A stretch of DNA of 64,000 bases from Azoarcus sp. Aa7 (GTDB lineage: Bacteria; Pseudomonadota; Gammaproteobacteria; Burkholderiales; Rhodocyclaceae), in the NCBI RefSeq assembly GCF_014822185.1, contig NZ_QVLR01000089.1:30702-94701 (forward strand), in the 5' to 3' direction. Under the pieces are notes generated by a model, which saw only the letters and a program-made list of their open reading frames with translations, ran no database searches and was not told the DNA's origin. The position numbers and the translations under genes were made by a program. Shown piece by piece: positions 18,801-28,519 of this stretch. How positions within the stretch are numbered: position 1 is the first letter of the stretch; the number at the start of each line of letters is the position of its first letter.

Positions 18801-21295
18801 TACGGTCTCGTGGAAAACTGAGTTTTACTAGCCCGCGATGCCAGAGCCCGGTTCCAGATTGTCCGGGATTCTTCGCTCAACTCAGTAACTGCATGCGAGA
18901 GTACATAGGCCAAGGACGCGGGTGGCGCATCCCGAACTATCCTTGCGCTGCTAACCGGTTGAAGATGGTCACGAACTCCAGCTGCAGTTAAGAAGCGTAC
19001 CCAATTTTCCTCACCGCCGGTCTTGCCCACCCAGTCTGCGAATGACGGCAAGAAGCAGTCAAGTTGAGCAGAGAGTTCTGGCGATAGAGAGCTCGCCGAT
19101 TTAACGAACGTCTCAAGCCGCTTGGCATTGGTGCAAGTCGCCCAGCCGCTGCCAAACATCGACGACTCTGCAGAACGCCATCCGCCGCGTGTCGGAACGA
19201 AAAGTCCTGCGGCCCGCGTTTCCTTCTCTGCCAGTGATCGCCCACTCGACCAAAAGCGAAAAGCCCACCGCAGTGCCTGCTCCTTAATCCGCAAGGGTAC
19301 GTCGCTCTGAGTAACGCCTGCAAGCGTACGGATCACGTCACTTGTATCGTATTCTCGGACAAGCTTCTCGGCGAGAAAGAACGAGCGGCCTGGGCGGTAA
19401 CCGCCTCTTTCGTTAAGCCAAGGAATCTCGCGGTGCAGCAGGGCGAATCCCTTTTGCAACTCTGAAGGTAACTCATCCAGCGGCAACTGATTATTCCCCG
19501 ACGTGTCGGGTGGCTCAGAGTCCCCTGCCATCACTGGAGCAAAGTAGACATCCGCGGCGCGTCGGCGACGAGTGCTGGAACCACTTAGTTCACTGGCAAT
19601 TAGTTCCCGATTGACACTAAGGAGAAATCTTTTCCCGAACAACGCCGAGCCATCGGATTTGAAATAGTGTGCGATTTCGTCATAGAATCCGGCCCAGCGC
19701 TCCATAGTGGCATTGGCGCCAAGCAGATCTTCTGAAATTCCTTCGACCCACGATGCCAATGTCGCCGCATTGGGTCTAAAGTTCACACCTTCGGATGAAA
19801 AGAACTTCAGCAGGGAAGCCCGCTGCACGTCGCTCAATGATTCGGCGAGGATAGGCGCATCTGCAATGCGCGAAACTGCCGCCGCTGAAAAGCAGGATTC
19901 GTCCGACGTTTCCCAGATCAATGCTGCAGTCGCTGAGGACCATCGCGTCCCGCCTTGCCTTTGTCGGGTCGGCAGTAGTGGACGACTGAGGAGTGCGTTG
20001 CCCGCGCCCCCAAGAGTCTCTTTTACAACAGCTGAATATGGGTGGCTCCAACATAAAAGATCGACGACCGCGCCGGGAGCTTCAGCAAAATTTTTCTTGA
20101 TCACGAAGTCAATCAGGATGCAGCTCAATTTTGCCGCGATTTCGATGAAATACCGGTTCAGCCCGATCCCGTCATTGACGGCCCGCCGGTCCATCTTCGT
20201 GTAGAAATTGGCGTTGATGTAGCCTGCAAACGGCGCTTTACCTTCTTCGCCCAACGGCAAGAAGCAGTACATCAAGCCGCTTTCGACTGAGTTCCCAAGA
20301 CGCACCGCTATGCCGATCTGCGCAGAGCCCTGCCAGTTTCTCCAGCTTTCCGGCACCTCCTTTCTTTCGATACTTGACTCCAACCTCTTGCGGAAAATAT
20401 TTTGATCGGGATCATACGCCGCAAGCAGATAATCATCTTTTCCGACTGTGACTCGTTGAGCCGTAAGTCTGGGTCCAAGATCCCACCGCTCCGTCACCTG
20501 ACGCTGTAGCGTCTCAACTTTCCCCGGTTCGCGCTCCAACCGGATGCAGGTAATCCGCTCAAGGAACAGATGCAGTGGGTGCTCGCGCTCCAACAAGGCA
20601 TCGAACTGTTCCAGCACCAGCTCTCGCGCCTTGTCGGAATCCAGCGGCATGCGCACGACCGATGCGTACCTTTCCTCCGCGAACTGCATGACCCGCCCGG
20701 GCCTGTCCGCCGCATATACAGGCAAGTACCAGCAGGGCATGGTCTGAAGGATTTCGTCGGCCAGCGCCTCAGCATCGGGTTCACCGATCATGGCAGCCAA
20801 GTCCGAGCGGTCCGCGAAACGGAAGCAGTAGCCATCGAACTCGCCGTTCGCGCCCTTCTCACTTACTGAGTAGATTTCTGGCCACTGGCAGATCTGCAAG
20901 ACACTGCGAAACCCCAAGCCCTTGTTGCCGATGCTCTCGTTCACCGGCTTGCTGCTCAGCGCAATGTTGGTCAGCGCACGAAAATTCTGCTCTGCAAATC
21001 CGTTTCCTCGGTTCGCAACGTACAGGCAGCCAAAATCACACTCGTCGGGCGCAAAGACAATGGATATCTGTCCATCCTGAGTCCCATTGGGATGCGCGTC
21101 GTGGGCGTTCTGTATCAGCTCAACCAAGAACCTATTGCCATAGTCGTCTGACACGTTCAGCGACAGGTTCCGGGCACTCTGATGGATACTCGACTTGCCT
21201 CGACCAGAGCAATAGACCTCGATTTCGTTCGCCGTCTTTTGCTCGATAATTCGTTGGGGCAAGAGCATCTCAGTGAGAGGGACAGGACTATTCAT
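15869..21295 (-). CDS. Giant GHKL ATPase with C-terminal DUF3883 (PD-(D/E)xK-like) domain, inserted in BREX operon
   Basis: The 1808-residue protein starts with an HSP90/sacsin-type GHKL ATPase: the N-box E59, N63, D66 in ELIQNAHDA, ANRGNGF at 94-100 in place of DxGxG, and GNKGLGF at 123-129. The long middle is unassigned. A Gly/Ser/Pro-rich linker precedes the C-terminal ~130 residues, which match DUF3883 (NO VEIN C-terminal): GYDL with Asp 1716, then YYEVKAS with Glu 1729 and Lys 1731, the D...ExK layout of restriction-endonuclease-like folds. Its start overlaps the pglX stop by eight bases, so it is co-translated with BREX, yet it is not a core BREX protein. A DNA-sensing or cleaving effector nested in BREX is the likely role. 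Confidence 0.85.
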   Translation of the reverse strand: MNSPVPLTEMLLPQRIIEQKTANEIEVYCSGRGKSSIHQSARNLSLNVSDDYGNRFLVELIQNAHDAHPNGTQDGQISIVFAPDECDFGCLYVANRGNGFAEQNFRALTNIALSSKPVNESIGNKGLGFRSVLQICQWPEIYSVSEKGANGEFDGYCFRFADRSDLAAMIGEPDAEALADEILQTMPCWYLPVYAADRPGRVMQFAEERYASVVRMPLDSDKARELVLEQFDALLEREHPLHLFLERITCIRLEREPGKVETLQRQVTERWDLGPRLTAQRVTVGKDDYLLAAYDPDQNIFRKRLESSIERKEVPESWRNWQGSAQIGIAVRLGNSVESGLMYCFLPLGEEGKAPFAGYINANFYTKMDRRAVNDGIGLNRYFIEIAAKLSCILIDFVIKKNFAEAPGAVVDLLCWSHPYSAVVKETLGGAGNALLSRPLLPTRQRQGGTRWSSATAALIWETSDESCFSAAAVSRIADAPILAESLSDVQRASLLKFFSSEGVNFRPNAATLASWVEGISEDLLGANATMERWAGFYDEIAHYFKSDGSALFGKRFLLSVNRELIASELSGSSTRRRRAADVYFAPVMAGDSEPPDTSGNNQLPLDELPSELQKGFALLHREIPWLNERGGYRPGRSFFLAEKLVREYDTSDVIRTLAGVTQSDVPLRIKEQALRWAFRFWSSGRSLAEKETRAAGLFVPTRGGWRSAESSMFGSGWATCTNAKRLETFVKSASSLSPELSAQLDCFLPSFADWVGKTGGEENWVRFLTAAGVRDHLQPVSSARIVRDAPPASLAYVLSHAVTELSEESRTIWNRALASRASKTQFSTRPYRSELTPWRMPGLSELGRLSDEVRKEYAIQLIKAIAGLQDSHLRFRIYRPGNPASGPVPQSWPTPLFTLMNETPWMPVVRGSTGLRFVRPRESWYFNAEDEAPPRFMELIAPTVSKFIDEAASERLRTQVGLRTLNDPRDVIPALSAYSEVARAGLNEPRDVRRFRELFDQIWSQVAPLDEGIETESIPVLVGDRIEAFQVEQGDGSSNDPITRLGYFIDTVDAAKQQLVSELRLPAFVFGQSVDEDTWAWLEGLAPGRFVRLSAERLDVMVDGIDFDHTVSSPLLSEIFGPWIVDFIVCVAEHKGGAFFQATQSVLGKVRHSAMNLRVHTGKRIQISMSGAVRDLPSAAHSAVVLWPPEGAVLIAQTAGVPLDMPTLSTFAGQLAVALGYPVLGSALDAALLRLSSQVPDYEFEPPTDDDIAAVLGIPVASVDQTRLYVRADLTAHLTVAALLAAVLGETEALEQLLALAAEDQPPEDAVHSRLLSIAQRLGTEVPTLLERLGRAFDPKELMEEFGLPLSDMNRAIRDHFPRFQPISHEMSHRRALKAYLTNNSAQYVEVLRAAYLSKFDAGESLKEYAKLRDELPDLEPDAAWFETYDDLPDSLLHEHVAAWLERAQVPQAPGGADLASLAECRQLNGKRLRDFWQRFGKVLAAWVRHGGQAVTPTLRNVWLDPNSTVAEYAARAHKDGWLDFRPLDDSAICRQLTLCGVWPADKPLSTELADWGISEDTVRESAEQIETEREIARQKRLKLNVNGAELSATKDNYMELVAAITEHFGEASGLADTSAANQKLAEAETPRPGGPGGGSATGSGNKRGPRSPDTGLSDDQRQAVGLIGELYAKEWIRRLYREKHGLELDDACWVSGYSNTVLGTDSGNDQLGYDLIVRLKSVTHYYEVKASIGNSHVFEMGPTEIASAHKYRADKDHRYRVLYVSNATDHAQMRITLLPNPFSKEGLRTLRAIGRGSVTYEFQYEN

Positions 21296-24200
21296 CGCCG
21301 GAGCCTCCCGTCACTGCCTTCACCTCAGCAAGCAAATCCCCGAACTTCCCGTAATTCACCTTCACGCCATCATCGAGGTCGAGCCTGATGCGCATGTCGG
21401 CGTAGTGGCGGAGTTTTTCGTCGTAGGCGAGGAGTTCGACATGTTTCTTCTTGAGCGACTCGATCTGCTTGGCGATCTTGTTGCGGGCGGCGGTGGAACT
21501 GGCGGCGTCGCGATCTTTTTCCAGCATCTCGATGCGCGACTGCATTTTGCCGGTGAGCGGGACGACGTATTCGGCACGCATGCGGGCGAGCGTGCCTTCA
21601 TGGTAACGGTGCAGGTAGACCAAGGCCTGAAAGGCGCCCTGTTTACCACTAGAGAAGAGCCAGTAGATCGGACGCCTTTTGTAGGTCTGGAGGTGATCCT
21701 TGAAGAAGGCGCCGGCGAGGTAGCGACGGATGGCCTCGATGGGGGTTTCGCTGGCTTTGGCGCCAAGGTTGTTGGCGAGGAATGCCATGTTCTGTTCCAG
21801 CTGCTCGACGCCCCAGGTGACGCGTAGAAATTCGCGCACCCGGTTGGCGGCATCGTCTTCGAACCAAAGTTCGTCGGTGATCGGCACGATGCCGTCGGCG
21901 TCGGCGGGGAAGGTCTTGTAGCGTGTGACGTCGAAGCCAACGTTCTCGGCGTGAGCGTAGATGAGGCCGGGCTCGTCCAGGCTGTAGCGGCCCATGACGC
22001 AGCCGATGGCGTAGGAGACGAGTTCCTCCATAGTGTCCTGACGGAAGCGGATCGACTGCTCCTCCTCGGTGAGCTTGCCGCCGTAGCGGTAGGCGGGATT
22101 CACCGTGAGAGTGATCTGCTCGATGGGCACGTCGGGGGTGAGTTCGTCCGCCAGGCCGTAGGCATCGATGAAGAGGCGGTTGTTCTCCTCTTCGAGGCAC
22201 TTCATCTCAGCGATGATGGCGCAGCTTTGGATATTCCAGGCGGTGTAGCTAGTTTCGAGTGTGCAACCCGAACCAGCGGAGGCGGCCAGGAGAGGAGAAG
22301 ATCGGAAGTCCCAGGATCGTTCGAAAGCGTCCCAGTCCGACTTCGCAAAATGAACCAGTTTGTTTGTAGTGTCGGCCGCATTGGCGGAAAGGTGCATATA
22401 CGGCACTCGGTCGAGGTCCTCCCTGTTGAGCTTCAGAGTTGGGCTGATGGCACTTAAAAGAGCTGGTACGAGTCGGCAATTCAGAAAACCCAGAAGCTGG
22501 TTTCTATCGTTCTCGGATAGACCGAAAAAACTCCAGAGATTGCAGTCAAAGAGCCCGCCCGCGGGATAAAAGCGATATGTGTTTGTTGCTGATGTAATTG
22601 CCGAAGTTGCAATTGATTCTCGAAAATAGGACTCGGAACTTACAATCCTCCCACCGCCCGACCCCGCTGCAGCTGCCCTGATCGCCTCTCCATCATTCTT
22701 CCAGTCTACGATGAAATCGTTGTTGCCATACCACTTGCGAAAGGCGCCACCTTTATTGAAAGGGAACCACTTCAAGCCGCTCGTCTTGGCAGCGTCTCTA
22801 GAGCGAAAACCAAATCCGATGTGCTTATGTGACACCTCGTACCAAGACCGAAGAAAGCGTTCGTTGTTTGTTGTTGAAAGACCGGGTCGAGCTGAGGCGG
22901 TCGTGCTAAGTGGCGAAATCTCCGTAAACAGCGCCCTAAATCTATTCGATAGCCAATAGGCCACTGGAGACCCGGGGATCTTTTTGAAATCGGCATTCGA
23001 CGTGCTCAAGCGCTCATTCCTGTGGAATCGGCGCTCCAGTTCTTCGTTGCTCGCTACGCTCCCCTGATTTTCAAATAAGCGCAGGAACCGCCCGATGAGG
23101 CCTTGGGGAGCGGCACGTCGTAGCACATACGTGCAACTCCCGAAATCTGATCCCCAAACGCCTCTTCCGTTGTGGACAAGACTTAAGATAGGTGCCGTCT
23201 TAAAAACGGCGCTCCGCAGTTGCTCAAACGACGAAAGGGACATCCAGTTTGGGATGGTGATCATGCCGACGTGGCCGTTTGGCTTCGCCAGTTGAATGTT
23301 GCGCAACGTAAAGGCGCCGTAGAGGTCAGCCTTCCCCTCACTGTATGTGCTATTGACAAACTGTTTCAGTTCGGCGCAGTAGAAGCCACTTCCCATGTAC
23401 GGCGGATTTGCGATTACAAAGTCATACGAAGATGCCAGCAGCTCGGTCTGCTGCACCAATGGCCACAATCGCATTAGCGCGTCCGACACAAAGAGATCCT
23501 GACTCGTCGCGTCGCACAATTCGTTCAGCGCCGGTAACTTGGCCGCCAACTCCTCCGGCACCTGAATCAACGACCCAAACGTCGTCGCGTGGTCGCACAA
23601 ACGCTGCAGCTCTGTGAGGTCTCCCGGCTTCAGCCCGTAGCCGGCAAGATCGACACCTTTCGCAAGGCCATCCGCATCGAACCCCGTGCTATCTACTAGC
23701 GCCATCACATTGAGCTTCACCCCCCGCTCGAACAGCCGCCGGTCGTCCTCTCGTCCCTTCATCATCAGCGCGAAGCCCGTCAGCTGCGCCGCCCGCTCGT
23801 CGATGTCGAGTCCGAAGAGGTTCTTCTCGAGGATCAATTGCGCCACATCCCGCTGCCGATAGCCGCGCTCTAGGTATATTGCCTTGAAGAGCTCATAGGC
23901 CTCGACCAGAATGTGCCCGGAGCCGCAGGCGGGGTCGATAAGGGTGAGCTCCTCAGGGTTGAGCCTATTGGGCGTCATGGCAACGAGTTGCGCCTTGACC
24001 TCGTCGGTCTGCTCGGCGGGCTCGATGTAGTACGCCATCAGCCCTTTTATCGCTGAGTCCGGATAGGTCGCCAACCACTGCGCCCCGAGCGAGTTCTGGA
24101 CCATGTACTTGACGATCCAGTTGGGTGTGAACAACTGAGTCGCGGCGGGTATGTCGTCCGACGCCACCACCTTGCCGATGACCTGGTCCTTCTTCTCAGA

Positions 24201-24860
24201 GATGTAGAACTGGTAGAGCCAGCCGATGACCTCGATGTCCGCCCAGTCTGCTTCCGGGATCTCATTCACCAGGGAACGGATCAACGAATCCGTGCGAATG
24301 AGGTTATCGGGCAACAACAACTCAGTTTCGTCGCCGATGCGTTCGAAGAGGAAGGGCATGGCGCTGGAGAGCGCGTTGCACTGCGCTACCAACAACAGCC
24401 GATAGAGTTCGCCGTCCTTGTTGCCGGCGAGCTTCAGGTCGGCGACCTGGGTGGGGTTCAAGCCCGGCAGCACACCGACGAGTTCGGTTGCATGGGCGAG
24501 GATTTCAGGCAGGCCACCTTCCCGACTCGACAGCACCCGATACCCATGCTCCAGATAGTCGTGCAACTCCATGTAGCGCAGTGCGGCAAAGCGATTGAAC
24601 CAGGTGTAGGCCACGGCCTCCATGGTGTGGGCAAAGCCGTCTTTGTGTATGCGCTGAATCAGGCGCTCGCGCTGTTGATGGACCTTGGCCGGCCAGGGTT
24701 GCCCGGCGATGACGACGATGTCACCCTTCTTCTCGCTGGGCGCAATGTCGAGGCCCCCCCCCTTCTTAGATAGTCCGAGCAGGTTGGCGCGGGCCTCCAC
24801 GGCGGCGATGAAATCCTTGCGGGCTTGCGGGGCGTAGGACTTGAGCTTAGCGGTGTTCAT
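21288..24860 (-). CDS. pglX: BREX adenine-specific DNA methyltransferase PglX
   Basis: The 1190-residue protein has the class I methyltransferase motif DPACGSGH at 309-316 (SAM binding) and NPPY at 485-488 (adenine N6 catalysis), with the FTPNWIVKYMV block before them and the long C-terminal specificity region of type 1 PglX. It marks host DNA at a non-palindromic motif and is also needed for exclusion. A run of nine G residues within codons 33-36 (24754-24762 on the plus strand as C) sits just after the start and could switch the gene by slippage; in this sequence the frame is intact, so the allele is ON. The start lies nine bases after the brxC stop. Confidence 0.96.
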   Translation of the reverse strand: MNTAKLKSYAPQARKDFIAAVEARANLLGLSKKGGGLDIAPSEKKGDIVVIAGQPWPAKVHQQRERLIQRIHKDGFAHTMEAVAYTWFNRFAALRYMELHDYLEHGYRVLSSREGGLPEILAHATELVGVLPGLNPTQVADLKLAGNKDGELYRLLLVAQCNALSSAMPFLFERIGDETELLLPDNLIRTDSLIRSLVNEIPEADWADIEVIGWLYQFYISEKKDQVIGKVVASDDIPAATQLFTPNWIVKYMVQNSLGAQWLATYPDSAIKGLMAYYIEPAEQTDEVKAQLVAMTPNRLNPEELTLIDPACGSGHILVEAYELFKAIYLERGYRQRDVAQLILEKNLFGLDIDERAAQLTGFALMMKGREDDRRLFERGVKLNVMALVDSTGFDADGLAKGVDLAGYGLKPGDLTELQRLCDHATTFGSLIQVPEELAAKLPALNELCDATSQDLFVSDALMRLWPLVQQTELLASSYDFVIANPPYMGSGFYCAELKQFVNSTYSEGKADLYGAFTLRNIQLAKPNGHVGMITIPNWMSLSSFEQLRSAVFKTAPILSLVHNGRGVWGSDFGSCTYVLRRAAPQGLIGRFLRLFENQGSVASNEELERRFHRNERLSTSNADFKKIPGSPVAYWLSNRFRALFTEISPLSTTASARPGLSTTNNERFLRSWYEVSHKHIGFGFRSRDAAKTSGLKWFPFNKGGAFRKWYGNNDFIVDWKNDGEAIRAAAAGSGGGRIVSSESYFRESIATSAITSATNTYRFYPAGGLFDCNLWSFFGLSENDRNQLLGFLNCRLVPALLSAISPTLKLNREDLDRVPYMHLSANAADTTNKLVHFAKSDWDAFERSWDFRSSPLLAASAGSGCTLETSYTAWNIQSCAIIAEMKCLEEENNRLFIDAYGLADELTPDVPIEQITLTVNPAYRYGGKLTEEEQSIRFRQDTMEELVSYAIGCVMGRYSLDEPGLIYAHAENVGFDVTRYKTFPADADGIVPITDELWFEDDAANRVREFLRVTWGVEQLEQNMAFLANNLGAKASETPIEAIRRYLAGAFFKDHLQTYKRRPIYWLFSSGKQGAFQALVYLHRYHEGTLARMRAEYVVPLTGKMQSRIEMLEKDRDAASSTAARNKIAKQIESLKKKHVELLAYDEKLRHYADMRIRLDLDDGVKVNYGKFGDLLAEVKAVTGGSGDE
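24754..24762 (-). repeat. Nine-base poly-G tract in the 5' end of pglX
   Basis: On the coding strand the sequence reads AAGAAGGGGGGGGGCCTC, giving Lys-Lys-Gly-Gly-Gly-Leu in the present frame. Tracts of this length are prone to slipped-strand change of one base, which would truncate PglX after about 40 residues. Phase variation of pglX through a G-tract has been reported for the Streptomyces Pgl system. Confidence 0.85.
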
Positions 24861-24869
24861 GACTTTTTC

Positions 24870-27800
24870 TTATTGGATGCGGGCGCGTTGGCCAGCCTTG
24901 ATGGCTGCGAGCAGTTCGGACTTGAGTTTGCCGATGTAGCTTTCGACTTCCGCCTCGGTTTCGAGGTAGATCGTCGGCGAAAGGTCGGCGGCACGGATGA
25001 CTTTGGAAGGCTTCGGGCCAGCCCCCCCGCCGCCTGTGGTCACGACCTTGGCGATCGTTGACGTCCCGGAATCCTTCGCCGCTGCCACCGGCTTTCGACT
25101 GGCCGCTTCGATCAGAATCATCGCGTCGTCGAGCAGGTTTCCCGCCTGGTCCTGCAGAAACAAGATCTTCGGGATGCCGGACAAACCTGCGACCGTGGTT
25201 TTCAGTTCCTGCAAGGGATGCAGCGCCTTGTTGCGCAAATCTGGATCGGCTTGGGCATGATCGAGCGACTTCTCCACTTCGGCGATCTTGGCATCAATGG
25301 ACTTGAGCGCCCGCTCGCGCTTTTCCTGCGCGGCGGCTTCATTGGCAGCCTCAACGGTCTTGATGAGTCCTTCGATACGGGGGATCTGCCTGTAGGGCGT
25401 GGTGTTGTCGCGGATCGATTCCAGATCGGCCAGCGAAGCAGCAATGGCCGGGTTTTTCTTCAGAACCTCGCGGTTTTCGCTAAACCCGGACAGCGCTTCC
25501 AGCAACTTGCGCCAAGTCGGCAGCTGCGTCTCGTAGAAGCTGACTACGTCATGGATGTCTTCACTGGTGTCAAGCCAGTCGTTCCGGGCTGCGAGCATGG
25601 CCTCGACGAACTCGAAACCATCGCGAATGGCGAGTTGCTTGCCGATGCGAGCAATGGCTGCGTCAATGACGCCCTTACCGGGGTAATGCTTAATTGAAGC
25701 GGTCTGGACGTATCCCTTGAGGTCGAGCTGCCACCCCGCCATGGCTTCGCGATAGTCCGCAACCAATCCATCGGCATCTTCTCGCGCCATTTTCGAGAAG
25801 ATTTCCTTATAAAGATCCCTTGCTCGCTTGAGGGCCGCCGCGTCCGGCACTTTCTTCTTGAGGATGGAGACTTGCTTGAAACGGACCGACTTGGTTAGCG
25901 GGTCTACCGCACCCTTGGGATCGAGGTCGTCGCCCTCGCACATCAGCTTGATCTCGCCGGCCATGAACAAGCGGGTGACCAGCAGAACAACTTCCCATTC
26001 GGGCTTCCAGCCCCAAGGAATTCCCGTGAAGCGGTCGACGACATCGGACAGCAGCGCGCGCTCGGCGCTGGCCTTGAGGTGCAGGTAGTCGCGCAGTTCC
26101 TTGATGGCGAGGTGATTGCCTTGCTCCCCATTAAGGTTGAGCCCCTGCTGTCCGATCGAATCGACCGCGAGTACCGCCTTGATCTCGCCGATCGGATCGG
26201 CTTGCCGGACCTTGAGGTATGGCAGCTTGGTATAGGTATTCGAGATCAGGTAATTGACGAGTTCGTCGAGCAGCGTGGTAGGGCCCGCTGCCTTGATCTG
26301 CGGCTTCTGGCCGAGCGCATAGAAGTCGCCGGACAGCAACAGTTCGCTCAACTGCGACAAGAGGCGGGTGCGACGTTCGCGGTTCTCGTCCTTGCGGTCC
26401 AGGAGGATGCGTTTCAGGGAAGGAGCTGCCGTGCTGGCTTTCGGGCTTTCGATGAACTTCTCGATCTGGAGGTATAGCGTCAGCTCGATGTCGAGACGAT
26501 TGCCCTCGGCGGTTCGAATCAGGGCCCGGCCGCCGGATTCGGAACTGCGCAGAATGCACTTCGCGTCGCTGAGCGATTCGTATTCGTCGTCCAAAGGTGT
26601 GACGATTTCCAGGCTCAGGGGGTGACTGGCGTGCTTCCAGGGAGCGCCGTCGAGCAGGCGGTTGAATTCGTAATCCGCCTTCGTGTCCTTGTGCCGCACC
26701 TTGGTCTGACCTGCCAGGATGTCGTCGTAGACCAGCTCGGCGAGGAGGCGCCATTTTTCATTGGCGGAAACTTCGACGTGCCCGATCTCGCGAGCCACGT
26801 CACGCTCTTCATTGGTGAGGAAGAACCAGAGGTCGCCGTTTCGATTGACCAAGCGTTGCTGCTCCAGACGAGCAAGGCTTTCCTGGATACGACGCTTTAG
26901 CGCGAGCTTGTCGGCATCAATCTCATCGACGCATAGCGTTGCCAGATTATCGACGGTCGGTTTGACGATGTCCGGGATGTAGCGGATCAGGAACATCGCC
27001 TTGAGCAGCTTGATGTCGTAGGGTTCTAGCGCCCCGTTGTCCGGCGCCTGATCGATCGAGCGCTTGGCACTGGTGTCGATGAAGCTCTCGATCGACGGGT
27101 AGAAGTCATACAGCGGGACGAGCGCCTCGATGCCCCGTTCAGCATTGCGAACGGCCGCCGACTGGAAGGCATCGAGCAGGGAACGCTCGCCCTTGGAAAG
27201 GTGTTTGCCCGTCGCCCCCACCTTGCGGATGGACTCGAAGATCTTCTGGAGCAGGGAGAACTGGTACGGCGCGAAGGGATAGCAGGCGACGAACTCCGCG
27301 GAGTCCCGAAAATGACGCATCTTCACCGAACCGCCATCGAAAGCCAGCTGGTTGTTGATGATGTCGCCCTTCTTCTCGAAGCAATCGCGCAGTGCGGCGT
27401 GGGCGCCTTCAGTCTTGAGCAGCAGGCGCTCGGCGATGACCTCGTCGGTGTTGGAGCTCGCGAGGGACAGTCGGGTATGGAAGCGCCCCTGAATCTTCGA
27501 GAAATCTTGCGACTTGGTCTTGTTGGCGTCGCCGATGGCTGCGTCGATGTCTTCCTGACTGGTGACGATGACCCAGGCGCGGCCCTGGCACAGCGTCCCC
27601 AGTTGTTCGGTGATTGTTTGAAGGGTCAGCATCAGCTGGGTGTTGTCACCGATGAACTGGCCAACTTCGTCGACGAGGAAGATGATCCGGTGCCCGGCGG
27701 GCTTGGTTTCGAGATAGTCCCGGATTAGCTTGGCGAGGCCTTCGATATTGATGCGGTAGGTGTTGCGGGCGCTGTCGAACCACGCGGCGGCCGACGCTTC

Positions 27801-28484
27801 GCTTTGCTTGAGAGCTTTGGAGAGGGCGTACACCACATCGTCGCGCAGGAAGTCGACGGCGTCGCGCTCGGCTTCCCAGCTTGATCCGTTCTTTTCCGCG
27901 AAAGCGGCCTTGAAGGTTTCGTAGGAGCCCTTGCTGACGAGGTGTCGCTCCATTTCGGCGACGTGAGGGGCATCGCCGCTGTAACCGAGCTTTTCGTTGA
28001 AGACGCGAAGGAAGACTTGCAGGATGACGTCCCGCTCGTCCTTGCTATCGGCCTTGGCATCGATGTTGAACAGGATGACGTCAGAACTGCCCCTGATGGC
28101 GCGTTGAACATCGCCAAGCAGCATTGCATCGCGAATCTTGTGCTCGTCAAAGAACTCGGCGGCCCGCTTGGTCTTGCCTGTCTCGGGGTTCACTGCTTCG
28201 ATGTTTTCGAGCAGGTAGGACAGGATCTTGATGAAGTGCGACTTACCGGAACCGAAGAACCCGGAGACCCAAACACCCATGCGGGCCGACAGCACGGGAT
28301 CCCTGGGGTTGTCCGCGGCGGCGAGAAATGCATCAAAGAACTTGCGGAAGTATTCCGTGAGTTGCTTGGTGACTACGTATTCGTCGAGTTCCTGCCAGAT
28401 GCTGTCCGCGTCCCGTTGATCGGCCTTGATGACGCCGTTAATCGGGCGGTCGATCTGCTTGGTGAAGAGTTCCCTGATTTTCAT
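24870..28484 (-). CDS. brxC: BREX P-loop ATPase BrxC
   Basis: The 1204-residue protein begins MKIRELFTKQIDRPINGVIK, the typical BrxC/PglY opening, with Walker A GFFGSGKSH at 75-83 and Walker B IIFLVDEVGQF near residue 275. It is the large ATPase of type 1 BREX, thought to power the DNA-associated complex. The start at 28484 is preferred because the family signature begins there; the frame continues open upstream to 28703 but would run through brxB. Near the C-terminus there is a Gly-rich linker (TTGGGGAGPKP). It follows brxB by 35 bp. Confidence 0.96.
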   Translation of the reverse strand: MKIRELFTKQIDRPINGVIKADQRDADSIWQELDEYVVTKQLTEYFRKFFDAFLAAADNPRDPVLSARMGVWVSGFFGSGKSHFIKILSYLLENIEAVNPETGKTKRAAEFFDEHKIRDAMLLGDVQRAIRGSSDVILFNIDAKADSKDERDVILQVFLRVFNEKLGYSGDAPHVAEMERHLVSKGSYETFKAAFAEKNGSSWEAERDAVDFLRDDVVYALSKALKQSEASAAAWFDSARNTYRINIEGLAKLIRDYLETKPAGHRIIFLVDEVGQFIGDNTQLMLTLQTITEQLGTLCQGRAWVIVTSQEDIDAAIGDANKTKSQDFSKIQGRFHTRLSLASSNTDEVIAERLLLKTEGAHAALRDCFEKKGDIINNQLAFDGGSVKMRHFRDSAEFVACYPFAPYQFSLLQKIFESIRKVGATGKHLSKGERSLLDAFQSAAVRNAERGIEALVPLYDFYPSIESFIDTSAKRSIDQAPDNGALEPYDIKLLKAMFLIRYIPDIVKPTVDNLATLCVDEIDADKLALKRRIQESLARLEQQRLVNRNGDLWFFLTNEERDVAREIGHVEVSANEKWRLLAELVYDDILAGQTKVRHKDTKADYEFNRLLDGAPWKHASHPLSLEIVTPLDDEYESLSDAKCILRSSESGGRALIRTAEGNRLDIELTLYLQIEKFIESPKASTAAPSLKRILLDRKDENRERRTRLLSQLSELLLSGDFYALGQKPQIKAAGPTTLLDELVNYLISNTYTKLPYLKVRQADPIGEIKAVLAVDSIGQQGLNLNGEQGNHLAIKELRDYLHLKASAERALLSDVVDRFTGIPWGWKPEWEVVLLVTRLFMAGEIKLMCEGDDLDPKGAVDPLTKSVRFKQVSILKKKVPDAAALKRARDLYKEIFSKMAREDADGLVADYREAMAGWQLDLKGYVQTASIKHYPGKGVIDAAIARIGKQLAIRDGFEFVEAMLAARNDWLDTSEDIHDVVSFYETQLPTWRKLLEALSGFSENREVLKKNPAIAASLADLESIRDNTTPYRQIPRIEGLIKTVEAANEAAAQEKRERALKSIDAKIAEVEKSLDHAQADPDLRNKALHPLQELKTTVAGLSGIPKILFLQDQAGNLLDDAMILIEAASRKPVAAAKDSGTSTIAKVVTTGGGGAGPKPSKVIRAADLSPTIYLETEAEVESYIGKLKSELLAAIKAGQRARIQ

Positions 28485-28519
28485 ATTCTTGATTCCGGGG
28501 GTGGTTGTTCGGTTGCCCT

